Shown: one piece after another, positions 14,742 through 22,276 of the stretch | Position numbering within the stretch: the first letter of the stretch is position 1 | Layout of the letters: each line of letters begins with the position of its first letter | Origin: Microbacterium sp. | GTDB lineage: Bacteria > Actinomycetota > Actinomycetes > Actinomycetales > Microbacteriaceae | Reading direction: 5' to 3' | NCBI RefSeq assembly: GCF_003248605.1 | Contig: NZ_QFPF01000020.1 | Coordinates: forward strand, 1-33,380 | Length of the DNA stretch: 33,380 nucleotides | Made by a program: the position numbers and the translations under genes | Notes under the pieces: model-generated | Told to the model about the DNA's origin: nothing | What the model saw: the letters and a program-made list of their open reading frames with translations, nothing else | Database searches by the model: none

Positions 14742-15536
14742 CTATCCCGTGCGACGCATCGCGCGGATGCCGACCGTCAGCCCGACCGCCGCGAGCGCGA
14801 GCGCCGCCACCCAACCCCACAGCACGGTGATGTCGGCGAGGTCGCCCGACAGCAATGCCCGCTCGGCCTGCACTACCCAGTTCACCGGGTTGACGGTCGC
14901 GACCGCCCGCATCCACGGCGGCGCCGCGTCGAGCGGCAACAGCATCCCGGACAGGATCAGAAGCGGAAAGATCAGAGTCTGCTGCACGCCCCAGAAGAGC
15001 CACTCTCGATCCTTCGTCGCCAATGCGAGCGAGTAGGAGAGCGAACCGAGCCCGACACCGAAGACCGCCAGCAGCGCGACACCGATCACGAGTCCGGGCG
15101 CGTTCACGACGAAACCGAACGGCCACGCGATGGCCACGATGATGAGCGCCTGCACGACGATCGGCGCGATCTCCTTCAGCGCCCGCCCGACGAGCAGCGA
15201 CGACCGCGCCAGCGGCGCGACGAGCGTGCGCTCGTGAGAGCCCGTCATCATCTCGTACTGCAGGTTCGAGCCGGTGATCCCCGTGCCGAAGAGCACGATC
15301 ATGACGAGCACGCCCGGCACGAACCATTGCAGAGTCTCGGCCGCCGGCATGCCCGACTGTCCGATCAAGAGGGGGGCGAAAAGACCGAGGAACACGAGCG
15401 GCTGCAACAGACTGAAGATGAGCGAGAACGGGTCGCGCAGCAGCGGTTTGAGTTCTCGGGTCAGCACGTTCCACGTGTCGCGCGCGATGTTCGGGCGCAC
15501 GGCCGTGTCGGGCCGTGCGGGGGTCTGGGCGGTCAT
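14742..15536 (-). CDS. ABC-2 type transporter permease (DrrB-like)
   Basis: 264 residues, six membrane helices in the ABC-2 pattern: an N-terminal cytoplasmic stretch RDTWNVLTRELKPLLRDP, then LIFSLLQPLVFLGLFAPLL, FVPGVLVMIVLFG, a loop with the conserved EMMTGSHERTLVAPLARSSL, further helices, LIFPLLILSGMLLPLDAAPPWMRAVATVNPVNWV, and a final helix. The loop and the LSGMLLPL...NP segment are hallmarks of the DrrB family, exporters of drugs, lipids or antibiotics. It overlaps the ATPase gene by 4 nt (ATGA), so the two are translationally coupled. Substrate unknown. The stop codon lies in the 14-mer repeated at 14353. Confidence 0.9.
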   Translation of the reverse strand: MTAQTPARPDTAVRPNIARDTWNVLTRELKPLLRDPFSLIFSLLQPLVFLGLFAPLLIGQSGMPAAETLQWFVPGVLVMIVLFGTGITGSNLQYEMMTGSHERTLVAPLARSSLLVGRALKEIAPIVVQALIIVAIAWPFGFVVNAPGLVIGVALLAVFGVGLGSLSYSLALATKDREWLFWGVQQTLIFPLLILSGMLLPLDAAPPWMRAVATVNPVNWVVQAERALLSGDLADITVLWGWVAALALAAVGLTVGIRAMRRTG

Positions 15537-16588
15537 CGGTTCGCTCCCATCGTCTCGGACGTCGCGGCATCCTTCTTGTCGTCGTCCTCTGCTCCGGAGC
15601 CCTCGCCGGCCTCCCGGAGGGTGCGGCCGGTCAGGGCGAGGAACACGTCGTCGAGAGTCGGCGGCACGCCGGTCGCTCGCAGGACACGGAGGCCGGCGGC
15701 CTCGAACGCGCGCAGAGCCTCGGGCAGGAGCGCGTCACCTTCGGGCACCGTGACACCGAGGGACGTCTCGGCCTCGTGGCGTACCTCGCGACCCGCGAGT
15801 CCGGCACGTGCGACGAGCTGCTCGAGGACCGGCCCGGCCGAGGACGCCGCGTCGGCGGACGCGAATCCGAACGTCAGCACGTCACCCGCCAGAGTCGCCT
15901 TGAGAGCCGACGCGGTGTCGTCGGCGATCACGCGCCCCCGGTCCATCACCATGACGCGCTCGGCATAGCGGTCGGCCTCTTCCAGGTAGTGCGTCGTCAG
16001 GAAGATCGTGGTGCCGTGCTCGCGGCGAAGGGTCAGGATGTGCTGCCAGAGGTTCGCGCGGCTCTGCGGATCGAGGCCGGTGGACGGCTCGTCGAGGAAG
16101 AGCAGCGGCGGGGCGTGCATGAGCCCGAGCGCGATGTCGAGCCGGCGCTTCTGCCCGCCGCTGAGCTGCTGGACGGACCGCGTCGCGAAGGCGCCGAGGT
16201 CGAGCGAGTCGATCAGTTCATCGGCTCGACGCACGGCATCGCCGCGCGACATCCCGTAGAACGCACCCTGACTGAGCAGTTCGTCGCGCGTGCGCTGCGC
16301 GAAGCTGCCGCTCGTGAGCTGCCCGACGTATCCGATGCGGGCTCGCACCGCCGCACTGTCGGTGAGGATGTCGTGGCCGACCACGCGCGCCGACCCGCTC
16401 GTCGGCGGCAGCAGCGTCGTCAGCATGCGCAGGCTCGTGGATTTTCCTGCACCGTTGGGTCCGAGGAACGCGACGAGCTCGCCTCGGTCGACGGAGAAGG
16501 AGAGATCGGTGACAGCATCCACCGTCTTCTTCTTGACGGCGAATCTCTTGGTCAGGCCCTGGGCCTCGATGATCGGTTCGTGCACCAT
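15533..16588 (-). CDS. ABC transporter ATP-binding protein (DrrA-like)
   Basis: 351 residues. Walker A is GPNGAGKST, the Q-loop is GYVGQ, the signature is QQLSGGQKRRLDIALGL, Walker B is LLFLDEPSTGLDP, and the H-loop is IFLTTHYLEEADRYAERV. The C-terminal 120 residues form the extra domain typical of DrrA-like daunorubicin-resistance ATPases, including PPTLDDVFLALTG near the end. The start is ambiguous between ATG at 16609 and ATG at 16588. I prefer 16588 because TACCGT (16601-16596) ends 7 nt before it, matching the leaderless pattern of the window. It powers the coupled permease. It is divergent from a WYL regulator 62 bp away. Confidence 0.9.
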   Translation of the reverse strand: MVHEPIIEAQGLTKRFAVKKKTVDAVTDLSFSVDRGELVAFLGPNGAGKSTSLRMLTTLLPPTSGSARVVGHDILTDSAAVRARIGYVGQLTSGSFAQRTRDELLSQGAFYGMSRGDAVRRADELIDSLDLGAFATRSVQQLSGGQKRRLDIALGLMHAPPLLFLDEPSTGLDPQSRANLWQHILTLRREHGTTIFLTTHYLEEADRYAERVMVMDRGRVIADDTASALKATLAGDVLTFGFASADAASSAGPVLEQLVARAGLAGREVRHEAETSLGVTVPEGDALLPEALRAFEAAGLRVLRATGVPPTLDDVFLALTGRTLREAGEGSGAEDDDKKDAATSETMGANR

Positions 16589-16650
16589 GGGATCGACGGT
16601 AGAAGACATAGCGGACACATCCAGTCCGCATCGTGGGGCAATCTGGGCAC
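16589..16650. promoter_or_regulatory. Divergent promoters of the ABC exporter and WYL regulator
   Basis: TACCGT (16601-16596, minus) is 7 nt from the ATPase ATG. CAATCT (16639-16644, plus) is 6 nt from the regulator ATG. Between them GCGGAC (16611-16616) and GTCCGC (16624-16629) form an inverted repeat with a 7-nt loop, a possible operator for the regulator. Confidence 0.45.
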
Positions 16651-17643
16651 ATGTCCGGTACCACGTCACGTGCGCTGTCGATGCTCAACCTGCTCCAGAC
16701 GCACCGGCACTGGCCGGGTTCGGAGCTCGCGGCGCGCTTGGGGGTGACGGAGCGCACCGTCCGGCGGGATGTGGAGCGCCTGCGCGAATTGGGCTATCGG
16801 ATCGAGTCATCCCCCGGAACCGCGGGCGGCTATCGCCTCGAAGCGGGCAGCGCGGTTCCCCCGCTGCTGCTCACCGACGAAGAGGCCGTGGCGATGGCGA
16901 TCGGCCTGCGTCTCGCGGCGACGCAGCGGCTCGCAGGAGGCGCCGAGACGACGCTGACCGCGCTGGCCAAGCTCGAGCAGGTGCTGCCGGCGCCGCTGCG
17001 CAGGCGCGTCTCCGCGCTGGCAAAGGCTGTGCAGCCGACGGGGATCGGTGCGGGATCGAGCGTGTCGCCCGAGATGCTGGGCGAGCTTGCGTTGGCCTGC
17101 CGCGACCACGAGAGAGTGCGCTTCACCTACACATCGGCTTCGGACGCCGTCACGGTGCGTCGTGTCGAGCCGCACTATCTCGCGCCCGCCGACCGGCACT
17201 GGTATCTGCTGTGCTGGGACCTCGACCGCGACGACTGGCGCACGTTCCGCGTGGACAGGCTCGCGGGCCTCGAGCACACCCGGGTGCTGTTCGTGCCGCG
17301 TGAGCTCTCGGCCGAGCAGGTGGATGAGTACATCACCGTTGCGACGTCGTGGGTGCGCACGGCCGTCGAGGCGAACGCGGTGCTCGAGATGCCGATCGAA
17401 CGGATGCGCGCGGCGTTCGGTCAATGGGCGCAGGGCGCAGAGCCCGAGGGTGCGGACCGCACCCGTTGGCCCGTCGGCGGGCGCGACGTGCGCGAGACGA
17501 TGTACGGGCTGTCTTGGATCCCGGCCGGGGTGGGGTACACGACCGACCTCGCCGAACCGGCCCGTTCGGAGCTTCGTGAGATCGTCAGGCGGATGGCGGT
17601 GGCGCTCGACGCCCCGGCGCCACCGCCTCCCGCCGCGCGGTGA
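16651..17643 (+). CDS. WYL domain-containing helix-turn-helix regulator (YafY/DeoR-like)
   Basis: 330 residues. The N-terminal HTH_11-type winged helix is RALSMLNLLQTHRHWPGSELAARLGVTERTVRRDVERLRELGYRI (about 6-52) followed by the wing GTAGGYRL. The WYL domain spans about 140-215 with VRFTYTSASDAVTVRRVEPHYLAPADRHWYLLCWDLDRDDWRTFRVDRL, including the HWYLL and FRVDR core. A C-terminal WCX extension follows. WYL domains sense nucleic-acid or small-molecule ligands in several regulators. Divergence from the ABC exporter suggests control of that pair (inference). ATG 16651 is preferred over an in-frame start 18 nt upstream because of the -10-like CAATCT. Confidence 0.9.
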   Translation: MSGTTSRALSMLNLLQTHRHWPGSELAARLGVTERTVRRDVERLRELGYRIESSPGTAGGYRLEAGSAVPPLLLTDEEAVAMAIGLRLAATQRLAGGAETTLTALAKLEQVLPAPLRRRVSALAKAVQPTGIGAGSSVSPEMLGELALACRDHERVRFTYTSASDAVTVRRVEPHYLAPADRHWYLLCWDLDRDDWRTFRVDRLAGLEHTRVLFVPRELSAEQVDEYITVATSWVRTAVEANAVLEMPIERMRAAFGQWAQGAEPEGADRTRWPVGGRDVRETMYGLSWIPAGVGYTTDLAEPARSELREIVRRMAVALDAPAPPPPAAR

Positions 17644-17685
17644 TACGTCATCGCGCGACATGCGAAGAAATCCGGCGCAACCCCC

Positions 17686-17715
17686 TCGACAGAACAGTCG
17701 GCCCCGGGTTAGCGT
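17686..17715 (+). promoter_or_regulatory. Promoter of the tRNA-like gene
   Basis: TCGACA (17686-17691), 17-bp spacer, TTAGCG(T) (17709-17715), then 8 nt to the first base of the tRNA-like gene. Placement is right for a functional tRNA promoter. Confidence 0.55.
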
Positions 17716-17723
17716 CGAATCAT

Positions 17724-17796
17724 CGCGGCGACCCGGGTGGTCCCGGACACCGGCTCATACCCGGTCGCGTTGCGGGTTCGACTCCCGCCGTCGCGT
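17724..17796 (+). tRNA. tRNA-Met-like, anticodon CAU, non-canonical D-arm
   Basis: 73 nt fold as a cloverleaf: acceptor CGCGGCG (17724-17730) with CGTCGCG (17789-17795) including one G-U pair; D-stem CCGG/CCGG with an unusually short 6-nt loop; anticodon stem ACCGG/CCGGT (17749-17753, 17761-17765) with loop CTCATAC, U33 and anticodon CAT at 17756-17758; T-stem GCGGG/CCCGC with loop TTCGACT. The discriminator is T and CTA, not CCA, follows. Position 8 is A rather than U, and the D-loop lacks the usual A-purine...GG pattern. A CAU anticodon can mean elongator Met, initiator Met or lysidine-modified Ile2. The C1-G72 pair argues against initiator. It may be a divergent or decaying tRNA, but it has a well-placed promoter. 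Confidence 0.65.
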
Positions 17797-17861
17797 CTAC
17801 ACATCACGAACAGTGCTGACGGATCTCCGGCCCGCGATCCGGGCGAGTACGATCACGCCCG

Positions 17862-18290
17862 ATGCTGGGCCGCGGCGATGCCCGGACTCTGCACGTGTGG
17901 CTGGCCGCGACGAACAGTCCGCGCCGCAGTGCCGCCATCCCCACATCCGCTGCGCAATGGGCCGGCAAGACGGGCGAGGGACCGGTCTTCACGGACTACT
18001 ACCACCTGTCGGCGCAGATCGCGACGACCATCTCCTCCTCCGACGTCACCATCACCGCCCCCCGCGCCCGCGCGATCGTGACCGGCCAGACCTACATCGC
18101 GTTCGCGTTCAGAACCTTCATCATCGCGATGCTCATCAGCGTGCTCTTCCTCTCGAACTCAGCACCGAGCAGGAGCGGCGGGCCACCGAGTCCGCACCGA
18201 CCGCATCACCGTCCGAGCGGGGTCCATCCCGGCGGCAGCGGACCGTCGACCGAGGCGCGCTCACGATCGAGGACCGCCGACCAGCCCTGA
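17862..18290 (+). pseudogene. Truncated DUF1345 family membrane protein remnant
   Basis: The 142-codon frame contains, at residues 41-96 (17982-18149), GPVFTDYYHLSAQIATTIS followed by SSDVTITAPRARAIVTGQ and a hydrophobic helix AFAFRTFIIAMLISVLF. This resembles the C-terminal third of DUF1345 proteins (D-Y-x-Y-L ... SDV-x-T ... R-x-R ... final helix). The four or so N-terminal helices of that family are missing, and the last 45 residues are polar read-through that overlaps, antisense, the end of the SUMF1-like gene. TACGAT (17848-17853) lies 8 nt before the ATG, so it may still be expressed. It most likely reflects an internal or N-terminal deletion next to the tRNA. The family assignment is by remembered pattern only. 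Confidence 0.5.
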
Positions 18291-18952
18291 GCGGCATCCA
18301 CCGTCTCGAAGCCACCGCGTGCCACGCGGAAGCCGACGTCGTCGTGATGCATGCGCGGATGGCCTCCGCGGCGGACGCCCGCCCGCACGCTGTGCACGTC
18401 GTCGGCGAAACCGCCGCCCCGAAACACCCGGTACTCGCCGTAACGCGCGGGATCGAGCAGATCCCAGCACCACTCCCAGACGTTGCCGAGCGTGTCGAAG
18501 AGCCCGTTCAGGTTGGGCATCTTGCCCCCGATGTCGGCGGGGGCGCGCAGCCCATCGGCAGCCGTCCATGCGACCTCGGCGAGGGGGCCGTAGTGCGCGC
18601 CGATCGAGCCGGCGCGGCACGCGAACTCCCACTCAGCCTCGGTCGGCAGCCGGAAACCATCGGCATCGACGTGCCAGGTGACCTCCTCGCCCTCGAACGA
18701 GTAGGCAGCATCCAGCCCTTCCCACTCCGACGCGGCATTGCAGAAGCGGATCGCCCGCAGCCAGCTCACATCGGTCGCGGGGCGGCGCGGGTGTGATGCG
18801 CCCTCGCCGAGGATCTCGGCGACCTGCTCCTGCGTGACGGGATACACACCCAGCTCGAAGGCCTCGAGCGTGACGGTGCGACGAGCCTTGCGCCGCGCGT
18901 CGTGCAACGTCACCGAACCGGCGGCGATCGGCGCCATCTCGATCTCGACCAT
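18206..18952 (-). CDS. SUMF1/FGE-sulfatase domain protein (formylglycine-generating enzyme-like)
   Basis: 248 residues. The fold is recognised by FELGVYPVTQEQVAEI, DVSWLRAIRFCNAASEWEGL, GFRLPTEAEWEFACRAG, NLNGLFDTLGNVWEWCWD and YRVFRGGGFADD...RAGVRRGG...DVGFRVAR. True formylglycine-generating enzymes use a pair of cysteines in the C-terminal CxxxYCxRYRxAAR-like segment. Here that segment has no cysteine, so this is a SUMF1-like protein of unknown chemistry, possibly ligand-binding or acting on another substrate. The ATG at 18952 is chosen because GACACT (18964-18959) ends 6 nt upstream. It is divergent from chrA (76 bp). No sulfatase gene is nearby. Confidence 0.85.
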   Translation of the reverse strand: MVEIEMAPIAAGSVTLHDARRKARRTVTLEAFELGVYPVTQEQVAEILGEGASHPRRPATDVSWLRAIRFCNAASEWEGLDAAYSFEGEEVTWHVDADGFRLPTEAEWEFACRAGSIGAHYGPLAEVAWTAADGLRAPADIGGKMPNLNGLFDTLGNVWEWCWDLLDPARYGEYRVFRGGGFADDVHSVRAGVRRGGHPRMHHDDVGFRVARGGFETVDAAQGWSAVLDRERASVDGPLPPGWTPLGR

Positions 18953-19028
18953 CCGGACAGTGTCGCACCCCGGCCCGCCACACCACGCCCGCCCGCCGAT
19001 GGACACCCCCGAAAGCTAGGGTGACCCC
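18953..19028. promoter_or_regulatory. Divergent leaderless promoters, SUMF1-like gene and chrA
   Basis: GACACT (18964-18959, minus) is 6 nt before the SUMF1-like ATG, and TAGGGT (19017-19022, plus) is 6 nt before the chrA GTG. Confidence 0.5.
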
Positions 19029-20252
19029 GTGACTGACGCGCCCGCACCGATCGCCGAGACCCCTCGCCCCTCGGGCACCCCCGGCGAGGTGTTCCGGGCC
19101 TTCGCGAAGCTCGGAGTCACGTCCTTCGGCGGGCCGATCGCGCACCTCGGGTACTTCCGCGACGAACTGGTCACCCGCCGCCGCTGGGTCGATGACCGCG
19201 GATACGCCGACCTCGTCGCGCTCTGTCAGTTCCTGCCCGGCCCCGCATCGAGCCAGGTCGGGTTCGCGCTCGGGCTCCTCCGCGCCGGGCCGGCGGGCGC
19301 GCTCGCCGCCTGGCTCGCCTTCACGCTCCCCTCGGCGATCCTCATGGTCGCGTTCGCCGCCGGCGCCGGCATGTTCGGCGGAGTGGTCGGCTCCGGCATC
19401 CTCACGGGCCTCAAGATCGTCGCCGTCGCCATCGTGGCGCAGGCGGTGTGGGGCATGGCTCGCAGCCTCACGCCCGACGCGCGCCGCGCCGGCATCGCGG
19501 TCGTCGCCGCCGTCATCGCGCTGCTCGCCGCCGGATCCCTCGGCCAGGTCGCCGCCATCGTGCTGGGCGCGTGCGCCGGTCTCTGGCTCTGCCGCGCCGA
19601 CGCGACGGGGGATGCTGTCGCCCTGCCCCTGCGCGTCTCACGGCGCGCGGGTCTCATCGCCCTCGGCCTGTTCGTCGCGCTCCTGATCGGTCTGCCCGTC
19701 GCGGCCGCTCTCCTCTCGAGCCCGGCCCTGGACGTGGCGGACGCGTTCTTCCGCGCCGGGGCGCTCGTGTTCGGGGGCGGCCACGTCGTCCTGCCCCTGC
19801 TCGAGGCCGAGGTCGTCACCGGCGGATGGGTCTCGCCCGAGGAGTTCCTCGCGGGGTACGGCGCGGCGCAGGCGATGCCGGGCCCGCTGTTCACGTTCGC
19901 CGCCTACCTCGGCGCCCTCGCGGCCCCCGGCGCCGCGGGTCTCGCCTACGCCGCGCTCGCGCTGGTCGCCATCTTCGTGCCCGGCATGCTGCTGCTGATC
20001 GGGGTCCTGCCATTCTGGAACGCCCTGCGCGCCCGGCCCGCGGCGCAGGCGGCGATGCGGGGCGCGAACGCAGCCGTCGTCGGTATCCTCGCCGCCGCCC
20101 TCTACGATCCCGTCTTCGTCACGGCGATCGTCGACTCCGCGACGTTCGGCCTCGCCCTGGTCTGCTTCGTGCTGCTGGTCGCGTGGCGCACCCCGCCCTG
20201 GATCGTCGTACTCGTCGGCGCGGCGGGCGGCATCGCACTCGCCGCGCTCTGA
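19029..20252 (+). CDS. chrA: Chromate transporter, long-chain CHR family
   Basis: 407 residues, two homologous CHR halves. The N-terminal half has FRAFAKLGVTSFGGPIAHLGYFRDELV and DLVALCQFLPGPASSQVGFALG. The C-terminal half has FFRAGALVFGGGHVVLPLLEAEVV and GYGAAQAMPGPLFTFAAYLG. The FGGP and PGP motifs in both halves are the family signatures. It is a polytopic inner-membrane protein with about 11-12 helices. Family members export chromate by exchange or proton-driven transport; others may carry other oxyanions. The start is GTG, fixed by TAGGGT 6 nt upstream. No chrB or chrR gene is in view, so the role in chromate resistance is inferred from family only. Confidence 0.93.
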   Translation: MTDAPAPIAETPRPSGTPGEVFRAFAKLGVTSFGGPIAHLGYFRDELVTRRRWVDDRGYADLVALCQFLPGPASSQVGFALGLLRAGPAGALAAWLAFTLPSAILMVAFAAGAGMFGGVVGSGILTGLKIVAVAIVAQAVWGMARSLTPDARRAGIAVVAAVIALLAAGSLGQVAAIVLGACAGLWLCRADATGDAVALPLRVSRRAGLIALGLFVALLIGLPVAAALLSSPALDVADAFFRAGALVFGGGHVVLPLLEAEVVTGGWVSPEEFLAGYGAAQAMPGPLFTFAAYLGALAAPGAAGLAYAALALVAIFVPGMLLLIGVLPFWNALRARPAAQAAMRGANAAVVGILAAALYDPVFVTAIVDSATFGLALVCFVLLVAWRTPPWIVVLVGAAGGIALAAL

Positions 20253-20261
20253 TCCCCGCCG

Positions 20262-21311
20262 TCAGGCGATGCGGCTGCCCCTCGGCAGGCGACCGGCCGG
20301 CGTGCGCGTGCGCCGCCCCGCCCATAGGAGCACGCCCGCGGCGAGGACGATCTGGATGGCGAGCCCCGCGAACCAGCTCGGCACCGTCCGCGCGTGGATC
20401 TCTTCGGCCGTCTCACCCTGGTCCCACGACGCGCCGGCGCACTCGTCCCACTCGTTCCCCTCGGGAGGCAGCTGCATGACCCGCACCGCCACCGAGATCT
20501 GCCCGAAGGTGTCGACCGGGTAACCCTGGGGCGAGAAGGCGATGGGTGTCGCGTCGGCGAGGATCACGAAGGGATTGGCCGCCAGCATCCACCAGACGCC
20601 GTCGAAGCGCGGCACCTCGCGCGTCGTCTCCTCCCACTCACCGCAGGTGGGCGGATCCGTCGTCGGCATGCCCTGGAAGTCGTAGACGTACGACCGGTAA
20701 CGGTCCGTGACCTCGGTGCGCACTGCGGCGCCACCCAGCCCGAAGGCGATGAGCGTGCCGATCGTGAGCGCCGCGACCACCAGATAGGTCGTCGCCACCG
20801 AGAACAGCGGCCGGTTCAGCACGCCCGACAGGCCCACGCCGAGCGCCGCGATCACGCCGATCTCGGCGACGAGCACTGCGACGGATGCTGCCACCACACC
20901 GATCGGCACCTCTCCGGCGATCGCCATGAAGGCGATGAACGGCACGGCGACGAGCGCGAAGGCGAGACCCGTCACCCACGCGGCGACGAACTTGCCGATC
21001 ACGATCTGCGGCGTCGAGACGAGCGTGACCTGGACGGGGGCGAGGGTGGCCTGTTCGCGGTCGCCGTTGATCGCGTTGCCCGAGAGCGCCGGGCTGACGA
21101 GGGTCGCCAGCAGCAGAACCACATAGACGAGCACCGAGTACGCGCCGCGGAACTGCTCGGGCGATGACGAGAACACCATCCCCGCCAGCACGGCGACGAA
21201 GAACAGCAGCACGGCGAAGACGCCGAGCAGCACGTACCAGGCCACGCTTCGCACCCGCTGCCGCAGCTCGAGGCCCGCCACGGTCGCCACCCCGGTCAGA
21301 AACGGCATCAT
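20262..21311 (-). CDS. ABC-2 type transporter permease
   Basis: 349 residues. The first helix is RVRSVAWYVLLGVFAVLLFFVAVLAG, then a loop and VLVYVVLLLATLVSPALSGNAINGDREQATLAPVQVTLVSTPQIVIGKFVAAWV, the typical ABC-2 Nat/Yhg core with the DREQATL element. Three or four helices follow, then an extracellular segment of about 110 residues with two Cys (TCGEW and DECAG), and a last helix at the C-terminus. The start ATGATG overlaps the stop of the ATPase gene by 4 nt, so translation is coupled. The substrate is unknown. It ends 10 bp from the convergent chrA stop. Confidence 0.9.
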   Translation of the reverse strand: MMPFLTGVATVAGLELRQRVRSVAWYVLLGVFAVLLFFVAVLAGMVFSSSPEQFRGAYSVLVYVVLLLATLVSPALSGNAINGDREQATLAPVQVTLVSTPQIVIGKFVAAWVTGLAFALVAVPFIAFMAIAGEVPIGVVAASVAVLVAEIGVIAALGVGLSGVLNRPLFSVATTYLVVAALTIGTLIAFGLGGAAVRTEVTDRYRSYVYDFQGMPTTDPPTCGEWEETTREVPRFDGVWWMLAANPFVILADATPIAFSPQGYPVDTFGQISVAVRVMQLPPEGNEWDECAGASWDQGETAEEIHARTVPSWFAGLAIQIVLAAGVLLWAGRRTRTPAGRLPRGSRIA

Positions 21312-22267
21312 GGCGCGCTCCCCTCGTCGCCGAGATCGAGGAACGTGCGTTCGAGCTCGCCGGTCGCCGGGGCGAACTCGACGATCCGCTCCCCCGCGGC
21401 GATCAGTCGCGAGAGGGCCGACGCCGCCTCGTCCTCGGAGGCGAACGGCATCAGGATGTCGCGCCGGTCGACGCGCACCACTGCCGGATCCAGGTCCGGC
21501 AGCGCGGCGGCGACCCGCGCGAGCGCCGCGGACGTCTCGGCGCCGAACGTCTCGCCGGGCCCATCGAGCAGGCGCACCCGCCAATCGCGCGAGCGGGTCG
21601 CGGCGGCGGCGACCCGCTCGGCGCCCACGGTTTCACCGCGCAGCATGAACACCGCGTCGTCGGCGATCTCCTCGAGCTCGGCGAGCACATGGCTCGACAC
21701 GAGGATCGTGCGCCCGTCAGCCGCGAGCCGGCGCAACAGGTGCCGCAGATCGATGCGGGCACGGGGGTCCAGTCCCGACGCGGGTTCGTCCAGCAGCAGC
21801 ACGCGCGGGTCGTGCACGAGGGCTCGGGCAAGTCCCAACCGCTGCTTCTGCCCGCGCGAGAGCACCCGGGCCGGCGCATCGGCGAGCTCGTCGAGCCCCA
21901 CCTGCCCGATGAGCGCCGCGGCGCGGGATGCTGCGGCCTCGCGCGGCATCCGGTACAGCCGCCCGGTGGTCACGAGCGTCTCCCGCACGGTGAGGGAGGG
22001 CCACGCGCCGAGCGCGTCGGGCATCCATCCGAGGCGCGCCCGCGCCCCGCCCGGATCGGCGACGGGATCGACGCCGTCGATGCGGATCGTGCCGCCATCG
22101 GGCCGGAGGAGCGAGGCGAGCATGAGCAGCAGCGTCGTCTTGCCCGAGCCGTTGGGCCCGACGAGCGCCGTCACGCGTCCCGGCAGCGCCTGCAGCGTCG
22201 CGTCGCGCACCGCATGCACGTCGGCGAATGAGCGGCGCACGGCGGTGGCCTCGATGCCGGGGGTCAT
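21308..22267 (-). CDS. ABC transporter ATP-binding protein
   Basis: 319 residues. Walker A is GPNGSGKTT; the signature is a variant, VLSRGQKQRLGLARAL (LSRGQ for LSGGQ); Walker B is VLLLDEPASGLDP; the H-loop is ILVSSHVLAELEEIAD. The C-terminal 100 residues resemble the accessory domain of CcmA/NatA-type exporters. It pairs with the downstream permease. TAGGCT (22279-22274) ends 6 nt before the ATG, and this -10 box overlaps the last codon of the GDPD gene upstream, so the two units are tightly packed. Confidence 0.92.
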   Translation of the reverse strand: MTPGIEATAVRRSFADVHAVRDATLQALPGRVTALVGPNGSGKTTLLLMLASLLRPDGGTIRIDGVDPVADPGGARARLGWMPDALGAWPSLTVRETLVTTGRLYRMPREAAASRAAALIGQVGLDELADAPARVLSRGQKQRLGLARALVHDPRVLLLDEPASGLDPRARIDLRHLLRRLAADGRTILVSSHVLAELEEIADDAVFMLRGETVGAERVAAAATRSRDWRVRLLDGPGETFGAETSAALARVAAALPDLDPAVVRVDRRDILMPFASEDEAASALSRLIAAGERIVEFAPATGELERTFLDLGDEGSAP

Positions 22268-22276
22268 GCGGCCAGC

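Noticed and set aside
10970..14830. A 1286-codon open frame on the plus strand
   Set aside because: It lies antisense to pcrA and chad, both with complete family motifs; its translation is low-complexity and arises from high G+C third positions.
14742..16588. Antibiotic biosynthesis cluster around the DrrAB-like exporter
   Set aside because: No biosynthetic enzymes flank it; only the exporter and its divergent regulator are present.
17048..18796. A 582-codon plus-strand open frame across the tRNA-like gene
   Set aside because: It overlaps the WYL gene in another frame, the tRNA-like gene and the SUMF1-like gene antisense; composition is Arg/Pro/Ser-rich without domains.
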